Program-made: the position numbers and the translations under genes
NCBI RefSeq assembly: GCF_000001735.4
Contig: NC_003071.7
Span: forward strand, 17,149,443-17,213,442
From: Arabidopsis thaliana
Taxonomy: Eukaryota; Streptophyta; Magnoliopsida; Brassicales; Brassicaceae
Length of the DNA stretch: 64,000 nt
Direction of reading: 5' to 3'
Notes under the pieces: generated by a model
Databases searched by the model: none
What the model was told of the DNA's origin: nothing
Seen by the model: only the letters and a program-made list of their open reading frames with translations
In this document: one piece after another, positions 51,420-61,156 of the stretch
Numbering within the stretch: position 1 is the first letter of the stretch
Layout: every line of letters starts with the position of its first letter

Positions 51420-53109
51420 TCAGACCTTCACTCCTATCCGTTGAGCAACCTGCAGAACAAAACAAAAGCACATTCATTTCAAGTAAACCAATGATTTTTA
51501 AATTCTTGAGAGATTTGAGCAAAACCAGAGAGATTCGTTTACCTGTTTAAATGACGTAACTTCACTTCCCCAGAGCCAAGCGTCACAGCCTGCGTCTCTA
51601 GCTCCCCATACATCATTCCTACGGTCATCTCCTACATGAACCGCATCCTCGGGATTCACTTCTAATAACTCACAAGCTTTTAAGAAGATAGTCGGGTTTG
51701 GTTTTTCCGCTTCAACCTGTTAAACATTCAACCAAAAACCTTAAGTATTTACACACTCACTCCCAAAACGTTTCGGATCATCAACAAAAATATATAAACG
51801 AAAAGAGGTTATCTTACTTCTGCTGAAACAGCTACAGCATCAAACCAATCTTCACATCTCAATGCACGTAGGAGAGGTCTTAACCGAGTATCGAAGTTGG
51901 AGACTATTGCAACTTTTACACCCGCTTCTTTAATAGCCTTAAACACTTTCCCTGCATCTGGATCACATAACTTCCACGCCTGGGAAAGCAAATGGAGAAA
52001 TCTCAAGAGAAAGAACCAAAACTATTACTGAAGCATATGGAGAAGTAGTAGTAGAGATCAAACCTGTTCTGTAGTAAAATAGCTGTAAAGCTCTTCAAAG
52101 TACTGTGAATCCGAGCAGCCTGTTGATGCAGTCACTATATACTGCCAGAAAGGTCTTGCATCGTTTACATATCTACAAACAAAGAATCAAAAATCAAGAC
52201 CAGCACAGAAGTAAATGTCTTAAGCAGACCCATTTATGAATCCAACAGAGATTCCACAGCAAATGTATATTCGAAAGAGTCAGTATTAAACCAGATATCT
52301 TTGTACGGAGATGCATCACTAGAGTCATAATCATGATCAAGTATTAAAAGTTGTCATACAAACAAATAGAAAGCCACAAAAGAACATTTTGCCTAGTGGT
52401 GATTTTCTTGGAGTAGAAGAAACAAAAAGAGAAAGAAGATGATTCTAAATACCTAAGATGAGATCCACCCCATGGTTTCTGATAAGCTCTTCTGTATCTA
52501 GTAAGTATCTCAGCCTCCGAGTACTCCACTCCGTACTTCTCTCCAATATTCTTATATATCTACAAAATCAGAATCCATAACACATCTTAGAATCTACACA
52601 ATAAAAATCTCTATCTACTCTTCTAAGAACAAACAGAGATCATAAAAAGCCTAAGACATTCTTAACATAACAATAAGCATCAAATTTTTACTCAGAATCA
52701 AACATGAATCCTCAAAATGCTCATAGCTTTCTAAAAAATTTCAATCACAGAGCAAGAAACATGTGAAGCATTTGTTCAACTGTTGAATCACACAAAGTAA
52801 CAGAGAAATTTGAGAGACCTGAGCAGTAGGTTGAGCGGGAACAAGGAGAGTACCAACAGCATCAACAAGCAAAGCCTTATGAGTGATCTCACCATAGAGA
52901 GATCTCCTATAATCTTCATACTCTTTCAACACACTTCCCAATCCGTAAATCCCACTAGATTCATCATCCGCTACAACAGCGGAAGATGACGAAGCAGAGG
53001 AGATCCAACGGCTGAGCAATGCTCCGGTTCTCGCGATCCGATCCGTTCCATGAGTAATCCCACCGGAGAAGAGAAGTGTCGTCGTCGCCTTCCTGATTCT
53101 CAACGCCAT
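51420..53109 (-). CDS. HAD-superfamily hydrolase, HDHD3-like, probable organelle targeting
   Basis: Predicted 290-aa protein from six exons (high to low): 53109-52819, 52559-52453, 52172-52064, 51979-51818, 51716-51543, 51449-51420. The first 45 residues are Arg/Ser-rich without acidic residues (MALRIRKATTTLLFSGG..RWISSASSSS), suggesting a mitochondrial or plastid presequence. HAD motifs follow in order: motif I ALLVDAVGTLL with the nucleophile Asp, motif II VAIVSNFD, motif III lysine in EAEKPNP, motif IV VHVGDDRRNDVWGA. In motif I the second Asp of DxD is replaced by Val, so the usual acid/base of phosphatases is missing, as also in the HDHD3 group. The substrate is unknown. It likely corresponds to At2g41250. 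Confidence 0.9.
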
Positions 53110-54880
53110 TAGCTGCTTCTGTATGATTGATTTGATTGTTCCGTTATCTTCGGCTTCGTCTTCGTCTGGGGATTATAAAAGGAGAAGAAGCGTGTGCGGA
53201 GAATCTTTAACGCATAAAGAGAGATGTGTTGTTACGGTTATACCCTTTCATATTATTATCCGTCTACAGTTTTTCTACCCTATCCGCTAATCAGAAGAAC
53301 TGATGATGTGGCATTTTTAAAAACTTGTTATTACACTCTTAATCTTTAATCATGAGTTTTTTTTTTTTGTTAAAGAAACCATATGAGTCTTATAATCCTG
53401 AGATATGAAGAAAGGGTTGTGTTTTGAATTTTGGTTTTTAAAGTTGAGATCCAGATTAAAGTTATGTACTTGACACACAAAAATAGCTTTATCTTTCTTT
53501 ATAAAAAAACAAAAAGTAAAAAAAGATTTATCATTATTTCTTTTTCAATCAGAATTATTTATCTTGTTCTATATATTGATTATTGATATATGGATCCGTG
53601 TTTTACATGCAGATATTCTTCAAGAATTCACAAACGTCTACTTGTCTGATTGATGATATATTACGTTGTTGAAACATCAAATTAGCCAATAAAAAGGAAT
53701 AAATGCATACAATTAGTTTTCTTGTAGTATTTATTTTCACATCGAGAAGGATACTATTATTTCGTGGAAAAACGGTTAAGCTTAAGCTTCATTAAATTTT
53801 AGCTTTCACATCGACAAGGATAAAAAGTTTTATCCACAAATATTTTTGGATAAAAGTCATGAAAAGAAAAGAAGTGGGAAAATTGGGCCCTAACCAATTA
53901 TGTGTCATGCAAAGTAATATAAGGATACAATTGAAGAACTGGTCTATTTTAGAGGGACCTCTTTAGAAATTCGTGGCTTATAAATTGACAAACGGGCCCA
54001 CGTGTTGACAAATATGGGCCACAAAATTTAAGGAGTATATAGTTTTGGGCCATTTTATGCATAATTTGATTGACTATTAACAAAATGCCGAATTCACCAA
54101 CATGGCTAAGGAAAATGTTTTGTTCCACAAAATTTTATGGCTTTGGTTTATTTCATGAGCTTTTTGGTCGATTTCATCATTTCGTATGGAAAAACGAACA
54201 AAATAAGATTTGGTTTAGTGTTTCTTTGGATAGACAATGAGTCCTTTATACGTATGTGTCTATGTGGTATAATAAGACATCACGATGTTAAAGAAGATTA
54301 GAAAAAGTCTTATGGATAAGGAAACATAAATCCATAATTGGACCCATTTTGGAGAATTTTGAGTTAACGTTCAAAAACGACGTTTCTTCTCAAGTTTTTC
54401 TTTATCCAACCTTTTCCAGTAAAACTAACAGTTAAGTATTAAATAGATTTCGAAGCATATGATTTATTCATAATGTTTACTTACTTAGAAAGTTCATTTG
54501 GTAAAATAAGAATAAGAAGAACATCCAAGGGTTCAAAAAGGATCACTCGGGAAATAGATGAAACGTCTTAAACGCCAGTAATGAAGATCTCTCTGAACTC
54601 GAGTGTCTAACGTAGTAACGTTCGATACCCATTTTTAAAAAGTAATAACGTTTTCTAATCATTATGCTAGCCTCTTCTCTTGCTTAGATAATGGTTTGGT
54701 TAGGTTATTTTATCAGAAATGTTGAATTTGGTCTAAGTAGTGCTATTTCAGTTCTATCTCCTATACCGGTCGGTTCATGGTTTCTGTTTCTAATCCCTTT
54801 TTGCTTTCTTTTCTTTCATTTAGATCAATTTTAGTGATATTACCAAAAGAAGGAGGAGGGTTTGAATTGGTATTGTGCGA
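53110..54880. other. Intergenic region upstream of the M17 block
   Basis: Promoter of the HAD gene at the left, then AT-rich DNA. Two close copies of TTCACATCGA(G/C)AAGGATA lie at about 53738 and 53807. GGGCC-containing motifs cluster at about 53886, 53995, 54016 and 54047. No coding gene is recognisable. Confidence 0.4.
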
Positions 54881-54967
54881 TTGTTTTTGGAATGTATAGA
54901 AGTTAACATTATCATTTCGAACGATGGGTTTGAAGTCCATTGGAGACGTGTAAGAACCGTAGGTTAG
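54881..54967. repeat. Duplicated upstream segment, copy A
   Basis: TTGTTTTTGGAATGTATAG and the following bases match 59953-60070 upstream of M10 with scattered differences (shared CATTATCATTTCGAACG, GGGTTTGAA). In copy B it is immediately followed by the M10 promoter; in copy A the M17 promoter starts only at about 56944. It marks the left edge of the duplicated block as I can trace it. Confidence 0.7.
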
Positions 54968-55329
54968 TAGAGAGCATGGCATTTACACGTGGAACCACAG
55001 AGAATAGTTTAGCTGTTGAAGCATACGATGCTTGATATGGCTTTCAACGTTCAACTCTTATTTTATGGGTTTGGACGCAAAAAAAAAAGTAAAAAATATT
55101 GAAAATAACTCGAGCCTTTACCAGCTGATTAAACTACCCATATGATTCAATTTTGATGTTGTCAACTTATCGCTAACCCTGTCATTACTTTAATACATTA
55201 AAATTAAACAGGTATTTCAAATTTGATATATGAAATATTTCACTCGATTGAAAATTTCAGTTTGAAAAAGGATATAATTTTGTTTTTTTTCTTATTTTTA
55301 TTTTTTGGCTTATTTCTACTGGTTTGTAA

Positions 55330-55586
55330 TATACTTCCTCTATTCTTTAATAATTGATTTTCTAAAAAAACACACATATCAAAAAATATATTAAAGCTCA
55401 TTATAAATATATTACTTTTTGTGATTTATATTTTTTATAATTTTAAACTAATAATATTAGTTATTTATTTTAAAATTTGATATTCATCAATTATAACTAA
55501 TTAATATTGTATAAAAATCTAAAATATTAATATTTTTGAAACAATTTTTTTCAAAGAAAATCAATTAATAAGAAACAGAAATATTA
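55330..55586. mobile_element. MITE with about 35-bp terminal inverted repeats
   Basis: The left end TACTTCCTCTATTCTTTAAT and following AATTGATTTTC is mirrored at the right end by GAAAATCAATTAATAAGAAA and CAGAAATATTA in inverse orientation. The interior is non-coding and over 80% AT. Element length (about 255 bp), TIR style and flanking TA suggest a Tc1/mariner (Stowaway-like) miniature element. No transposase is nearby. The exact ends are uncertain by a few bases. Confidence 0.65.
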
Positions 55587-57035
55587 TTTTGATCCCAGAA
55601 GTTACAGAGGATAGTGATTAAATTTTTAGTTGGTGCAGTATTTTAGATTATTAAAATATAATATTATTAGCGTGGAACATATATATCCATGAGTACTGCT
55701 AGTTGACAAAACTGTATCCGTTGAAATTGTGATATTAATTTCATTTGTTCACTAGTGACTAGTGAGTAACCAAAGAGATATGTATGATGGTATTGTATTT
55801 GCATCTAGGTCTTTTGACAAGGCACAATCTAACTTTCCTCTGATGATATTTACTTTTTTTAGCAAAAAGTAATAATATTTGGTTTAGCTAGTTTTTTATT
55901 TTAGTTATTATATACTTTTTTGACGACAATTGTGAGTATATAATAACAGTCAAGTATTAGTATAAAAATACTGACTCCTCTTGTAAGCAATTTAACAAAG
56001 TAAACGTTTTTTTAACGTTTCCGTTCATCATAATACTAAATAGCTCAGATCTGATTGTGTTACTTGCAAATATAATACGTTTTTGCTTTCAGAGCTACAG
56101 TATGTTGTCCACAACTTCGCAAACATACTTTTAAATAAGAGTCTAGAAACGCTTGCAATTTGTTAAAGAGCGACCTAATTAATAAATAAACGTGAGTTTC
56201 TAGTAATTACTGATGTAATTAAAATGATGCGTAATTATAAAAATATACACCTGTTTTTCTCTAGCATTCTCGAACGGTATTTAATTTTGCCGATTTGCAT
56301 CGTTCAATTAACTATATACAACAAAGTTGTTTCCTAATTAGACTCCATATATAATTGGATTATCAAACAAATTCCTCAATTCCAAAATGCTTTCAAAATT
56401 TGTATTCGAAAAATAAATTTACAAAATGGTATCGATGTTAAAATTATGAATTTTGAATAGAAGCTACACCATTAAACAATTTTCATCAATGGTTTCTCAT
56501 TGAAAAACTGTTCAATATAAAAATAAAATATAATCAAAAAATATGAAAAAGAATATAATTAGTTTCTCAAGTGAGAAACTTTAAAAAACGCATAAAAATA
56601 CTTGTATATCATCTATTGATCAAATATTATTTTATTATTAAACTTTAATTATATAACTAATATTTATTAAAATACTAATATTTTTTTTTTTTGAGAAACC
56701 ATGAAGGTATTTTACTGATAGAGATGTTTTTAGCTAAAGCTTTAACTTCTTTTTTTGAAAAAACAAAAGCTCGAATTAGGCGAAAAAAAACTAGAAAAGA
56801 TAAAAAAGATTTCAAAGAATTAAAGATTCTATATAATCTTTCTCAATCAATTTATGAGACTTCTCGATCATATCTATTAGCATGGATTATAGTGATCTTT
56901 TGATATGATTTTCTTTACATTTTATATATGTGTATATATATATATATCCCCTTAAATAAATATGTCATTAACTCATTATCTTCCCTCACTCGACATAGTT
57001 GACTGGTTTCTTGTCGCCAAGTTTTGCTGCCCAAC

Positions 57036-57043
57036 TATAAATA
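57036..57043 (+). promoter_or_regulatory. TATA box of M17, followed by an RY motif
   Basis: TATAAATA within CCAACTATAAATA, conserved at 60221-60228 in M10. It lies 63 bp upstream of the M17 ATG. CATGCA (RY-type seed motif, 57055-57060) follows in M17 but is changed to CATCATACA in M10. Confidence 0.65.
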
Positions 57044-57098
57044 TGTGCTGTGCTCATGCACTCTTCAATATAAGTGTTTTGTGTAACTAAAACAAAAT

Positions 57099-58050
57099 AT
57101 GGGAAACCTCAAGTCTCTCGTTCTCTTGGCTTTGCTCTTTTCTTTCTCCGTCGCTGTTTTCGCGAACACATCCAACGATGCCACACACGGTATGTACAAC
57201 TCTATATTTGTAGTTCTCTTTTACACTTTCGCGTAACTATGGATTAAATATTTGATCGATGGTGTAAAACATGTATATTATTACACGTGCATCTAAAGAT
57301 GAAGTGAAGCCAAGTACTGAAGCAACCCATGCCATAGAGGCGCAAAAACATGACGGTAAACCCCAGATCGCGGAAGCCCAAGTTGAGGCCAATGACCCTG
57401 TTGTAGAGCCCCAGCAAGACTGGGGTGGCCGTGGTGGTTGTAGGTGGGGATGTTGCGGTGGGTGGTGGCGTGGACGGTGCAGATACTGTTGCAGGAGTCA
57501 AGCCGAGGCCAGCGAGGTTGTGGAAACTGTTGAGCCCAACGATGTTGAGCCTCAGCAGGGTGGCCGTGGTGGTGGCGGTGGTGGTGGCGGAGGCCGTGGT
57601 GGTTGTAGGTGGGGATGTTGCGGTGGGTGGTGGCGTGGACGGTGCAGATACTGTTGCAGGAGTCAAGCCGAGGCCAGCGAGGTTGTGGAAACTGTTGAGC
57701 CCAACGATGTTGAGCCTCAGCAGGGTGGCCGTGGTGGTGGCGGTGGTGGTGGCGGAGGCCGTGGTGGTTGTAGGTGGGGATGTTGCGGTGGGTGGTGGCG
57801 TGGACGGTGCAGATACTGTTGCAGGAGTCAAGCCGAGGCCAGCGAGGTTGTGGAAACTGTTGAGCCCAACGATGTTGAGCCTCAGCAGGGTGGCCGTGGT
57901 GGTGGCGGTGGTGGTGGCGGTGGCCGTGGTGGTTGTAGGTGGGGATGTTGCGGTGGGTGGTGGCGTGGACGGTGCAGATACTGTTGCAGGAGTCAAGCCG
58001 AGGCAAACGAGGTTGTGGAAACTGTTGAGGCCCAACAAGCTAAGCCATGA
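57099..58050 (+). CDS. M17: M17: secreted precursor with four six-cysteine modules
   Basis: Two-exon model (57099-57189, 57299-58050) giving 280 aa. Residues 1-22 (MGNLKSLVLLALLFSFSVAVFA) are a signal peptide. An acidic leader reaches about residue 70. Then come four nearly identical basic modules with cysteine spacing C-x3-CC-x7-C-x2-CC (first Cys at 78, 133, 188, 243; core GCRWGCCGGWWRGRCRYCC). Between modules lies an acidic linker (SQAEASEVVETVEPNDVEPQQ region) and a Gly-rich run. Each 55-aa unit is one 165-bp DNA repeat. The gene has been listed as a late-embryogenesis (LEA-like) gene, At2g41260, but secretion signal, paired cysteines and alternating charge resemble multi-peptide precursors. 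The second-exon start relies on AG at 57297-57298, because the AG used by M10 is lost here. Processing sites are not evident. Confidence 0.88.
57439..58020. repeat. 165-bp in-frame tandem repeat in M17
   Basis: The TGT codon of the first module cysteine recurs at 57439, 57604, 57769 and 57934, exactly 165 bp apart. The units are almost identical; visible differences include GGCGGA versus GGCGGT in the Gly run and GCCAGC versus GCAAAC in the last linker. The period is a multiple of three and the repeat lacks stops in several frames, which creates long spurious antisense and alternative-frame open frames. Confidence 0.95.
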
Positions 58051-58230
58051 ATTGCGTGTAATACAAACTCTCTATGTTTGTATGCATGCATAGCTAATTA
58101 CCATTACGTACGTATGTCAAAATAAAGCAAAAATAGTACCTAAGAAGGTACCTAGAGGTCAATAAAAGAAAACGTAGGTTCATATAATATGTATTTTGTT
58201 ATGTAGTGTTTCTTTTCTCGTGGATGTTAT

Positions 58231-58401
58231 AAATAATAACAACTGTTTTTTAATTTATTTTTTGACAAATTTCGAGTCATAACCAATTCATATTATACGG
58301 GTAACACAATTGAGTTAAGTCAAATTCCGATAGGAAAAACGGAATAAAATGGACTTAATCATTTGAGTAAAGAAAGATCCCCAAATAATAACAACTGTTT
58401 T
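58231..58401. mobile_element. 133-bp insertion flanked by 19-bp direct repeats
   Basis: AAATAATAACAACTGTTTT occurs at 58231-58249 and again, identical, at 58383-58401. The homologous 3' flank of M10 (about 60949-60965) has one such site (AAATAATAACTGTTTT) and no insert. A long target-site duplication with a T-rich left end (TTTAATTTATTTTTTG) suggests a short retroposed sequence inserted in minus orientation by target-primed reverse transcription. The insert body was not recognised. Confidence 0.7.
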
Positions 58402-58714
58402 AATACCATGGATTATAATATTTTGTTCACAGTTTAAATTATGAAGAGGCATGCATGTAGCTAAGCTAGCTAGCTCAATAAAAGCCATAGGTTAATATAA
58501 AATGGAACCAAACAGAATTATTATCCTAAAAGTTAAGAATAAAGAATAACTGATTCTACTATAAAATCGTAAACATTAAAGGTGCTGCTGTAAAATCATG
58601 TATTCGAGGGGAATATCTCGTCTAATTATGTATGAATCAAGTATATTTGTATTAATCAATTTTAGTTTCTACATTAGTTACTTGTATGGGTGTTTTTAAA
58701 TGGATAGTTTTAAA

Positions 58715-58965
58715 TATATAAAAAAACATTTTCTGTATTCCTAAAAAGTTTGATGTTCTAGAGTTTTCACATATATTCAAAAATAATCATTGTTTAATTA
58801 TTGGTTAATCATTTTTAAAAATTAAATATTTTTTAACAATTTTGAACTAATTGTAGTATAAAATAGTTAATCATTATGTCTTAAAATCTAAGATTTATTA
58901 ATATTAATTAATAAAAATAAAGTAAAAACCTAAAAAATCAATCTTTATGTAACAAACTACAAACA
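58715..58965. mobile_element. Possible degraded MITE
   Basis: The left portion TTTGATGTTCTAGAGTTTTC (from 58749) and the inverse of the right portion around 58921-58945 (GATTGATTTTTTAGGTTTTTAC) agree at most positions. The interior is very AT-rich and non-coding. It sits where homology between the M17 and M10 3' flanks breaks off. The inverted repeats are imperfect, so the call is tentative. Confidence 0.35.
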
Positions 58966-59029
58966 CGTAAACATCAATATTTTATGAAAAAAGAGAGTAA
59001 AAATATGAGTGTATTTAAATGAGAACTGT

Positions 59030-59950
59030 GTCTTCTTAGAGACATTTAAAACTCCTATTTTTGGGATATTTTTAACTTTACTATTATTTTTCGTGAAAGA
59101 TATTTGTGAAAAATTGTTGAATGAGGATGGTCAAATAGATATACCCAGTTATCCACTTACATTATTTTCATGTTTCTTTTTATTTGTATTTTCATTTTTT
59201 TTGTGGTTTCATTTCTTACCTTCCAAAACTTCCGAAATTATTCGAAATTACGCCACTACTCTCGGTCAACCTCACGACGATGTCGTTCCTTTTGTACTTG
59301 GCCCAAACCGAATGGATCCAGTCCACTGGCAGTTCCAAGCCACATGTTCAATATGCCTACCCGGCTACTCCGAATTCTGGATCTATTTCTGTTGTCGGAT
59401 AACCCCAAAAGCCTTTCCACAAAAATTTAGTAGTTTTCCTAAAATTTAGACGTTAACCCAGTAATATAGGATTCCACACGTGGTGGCATCGATCGACAAC
59501 TATAAAGTAATCACCGTTTTTACTCCAAACGATGCCTGCGAATGCTATGTTGCTTAGAACTTGGAAGAGTGGTCAATTGTTTCGTAGTTGGGTCATACTT
59601 CATTAGTCTACCGATTCTGTCTCCACTCATCGTACTATCCCTCAATTAATCAATTAAATTAACAATTACGAGCTAATCCATCATATAAACATGCTCCTTT
59701 TATTAATATAAAGTATAAACATGTTCTTTGTTTAAGATAATATAAGATAATTTTAACTCTATAAAGTAGATAACTTCGGTCCGTGGATCGATATCCTATC
59801 CATTGGTCAATCGAAGGGCTTCATTCAGCTCACATGACAAAACCTGATTGGTTACACCACATGTTGTGCCAACTTTAAGAAGGCCCGTATAAGCATCGGC
59901 TATATAGAGGTCACAAGTGGATTTGTCAAAGGCAAGGCCGAACGGACGAA
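59030..59950 (-). pseudogene. Truncated strictosidine-synthase-like pseudogene
   Basis: The minus strand carries a decayed copy of SSL2. 59760-59950 matches SSL2 exon 2 (61900-62094; shared AACTTTAAGAAGGCCC and GATTTGTCAAAGGCAAGGCC on the plus strand), and about 59140-59640 matches exon 3 (61235-61742; shared TTGTACTTGGCCCAAACCGAATGG nearly unchanged). Exon 1 with the signal peptide is absent, exon 2 is cut short, and exon 3 has deletions and frame breaks. Its position after M17 equals that of SSL2 after M10. Open frames on the plus strand here are antisense shadows. Confidence 0.85.
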
Positions 59951-59952
59951 CG

Positions 59953-60070
59953 GTCGTTTTTGGAATGGATAGAAGCTAACATTATCATTTCGAACGGTGG
60001 GTTTGAACTTTTAAGTCCAAGAATAGGACTTTGTGACCACTGGTGGACACGTGTAAACACGATAGGTTAT
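59953..60070. repeat. Duplicated upstream segment, copy B, with G-box
   Basis: Matches 54881-54967. It includes CACGTG at 60048-60053 (GGACACGTGT), an ABRE/G-box type site about 270 bp upstream of M10; the copy A equivalent is changed to GAGACGTGT. The join to the SSL pseudogene is abrupt at about 59951. Confidence 0.65.
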
Positions 60071-60220
60071 GATCAGATCTATTATATATGGTCTCTAAAG
60101 ATCATATAATTTTTTTTTAACATTTTCGTTATAGAAATATCCCTATAAATATATATGCCATTATCTTCGATCACGCGACAAAGTTGACTGGTATCTTGTC
60201 CCCAAGTTTTGCTGCCCAAC

Positions 60221-60228
60221 TATAAATA
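60221..60228 (+). promoter_or_regulatory. TATA box of M10
   Basis: TATAAATA in the conserved context GCTGCCCAACTATAAATA, 100 bp before the ATG at 60321. Confidence 0.6.
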
Positions 60229-60320
60229 CATGTGCTGTGCTCATCATACACTTCACTAACAAAATCATCTTCCCTCAATAAACCAAATAAGCTAAGTGTT
60301 TTGTGTAACGAAAACAAAAA

Positions 60321-60769
60321 ATGGGAAACCTCATGTCTCTCGTTCTCGTGGCTTTGCTCTTTTCTCTCTCCCTTGCTGTTATTGCGGACACATCCAACGA
60401 TGCCACACATGGTGTGTGCAACTCTATATAATATAATTTCCCTTCACACTTTCGCATGATTAAATTTTTATTTTTTTTGGTAACAGATGATTAAATATTT
60501 GATCCATGGTGTATAACATGTATATCACACGTGCAGTTAAAGAAGAAGTGAAGCCGAGTACTGAAGCAACTGATGCTATAGAAGCCGAAGTCGAGGTCAA
60601 TGACGCTGTTGTAGAGCCCCAGCAAGGCTTGCCTGGTGGTGGTTGTAGGTTCGGATGTTGCGGTGGGTACTGGTGGAATGGACTGTGCATATACTGTTGC
60701 CGCAGTCAAGCCGAGGCCAACGAAGTTGTAAAAACTGTTGAGCCTCAGAAGGAAGAAGCTAAGCCATGA
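60321..60769 (+). CDS. M10: M10: single-module paralogue of M17
   Basis: Two exons (60321-60411, 60537-60769), 107 aa. The signal peptide (MGNLMSLVLVALLFSLSLAVIA) and acidic leader follow M17 closely. There is one cysteine module, GCRFGCCGGYWWNGLCIYCC, with spacing C-x3-CC-x8-C-x2-CC (Cys 67, 71, 72, 81, 84, 85). It is less basic than the M17 modules (Arg replaced by Phe-flanking, Asn, Leu and Ile positions), and the spacing differs by one residue. An acidic tail ending EEAKP follows. It lacks the Gly-rich linker and any repeat. Listed as At2g41280, a late-embryogenesis-like gene. It is probably closer to the ancestral form, with M17 arising by internal amplification. Confidence 0.88.
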
Positions 60770-61156
60770 TTTCGCATGTAACACAAACTCTATATGTTTG
60801 TATGCATGCAGTGGTCAATTACCGTATGTATGTATAAATAAAAGAAGCATGGTGCCTAAGTAAGATACCTAGAGAGAGCTCAATAGAAAGAAACCAAAGG
60901 TTCATTAATGGTTTTTGGTTATGAGGTGTTTTTCTCGTGGATGTTATAAATAATAACTGTTTTAATATTAATATTTTGTTCACAGTTTAAATTATCAAAA
61001 GGCATGCATGTAGCTACCTAGCACAATATAAAGTGGTACTAAACGGACTTATTAGTTGTTATCCTAAAAAATAAGAATAGGGGGAGGGGGGATGTATCGT
61101 CTAATTATCTATATATGAATCATATTGTTGGAAAAACATATTTGTATTACTCAATT

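Larger units (their letters stand above)
54968..57098. other. Expanded upstream region of M17
   Basis: About 1.9 kb that has no counterpart at the matching place upstream of M10, followed by the shared proximal promoter from about 56944. It contains the MITE at 55330-55586 and AT-rich DNA of unknown origin. Near 56562-56590 the motif AGTTTCTCAAGTGAGAAACT is a near-perfect palindrome. A 70-codon open frame at 56691-56903 is Lys-rich and not recognised. Confidence 0.5.
58051..60320. other. Spacer between M17 and M10
   Basis: Contains the M17 3' flank (matching that of M10), the 133-bp insertion, a possible MITE, the SSL pseudogene and the M10 promoter; each is listed separately. About 59640-59760 is the former intron of the SSL copy. 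Confidence 0.6.

Noticed and set aside
56691-56903. 70-codon Lys-rich open frame in the M17 upstream expansion
   Set aside because: No recognisable domain, AT-biased codons and repeat-rich surroundings; left as unexplained sequence rather than a gene.
57439-58020. Spaced repeat resembling a CRISPR-like array
   Set aside because: Units are 165 bp, contiguous, coding and in a plant nuclear genome; there are no unique spacers.
57244-58038. Long antisense and alternative-frame open frames (220-264 codons) across the M17 repeat
   Set aside because: The stop-free 165-bp repeat has a period divisible by three, so several frames stay open automatically. The sense frame has the signal peptide, the intron and the M10 homology.
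59009-59449. 146-codon plus-strand open frame
   Set aside because: It is antisense to the SSL pseudogene and shows no domain of its own.
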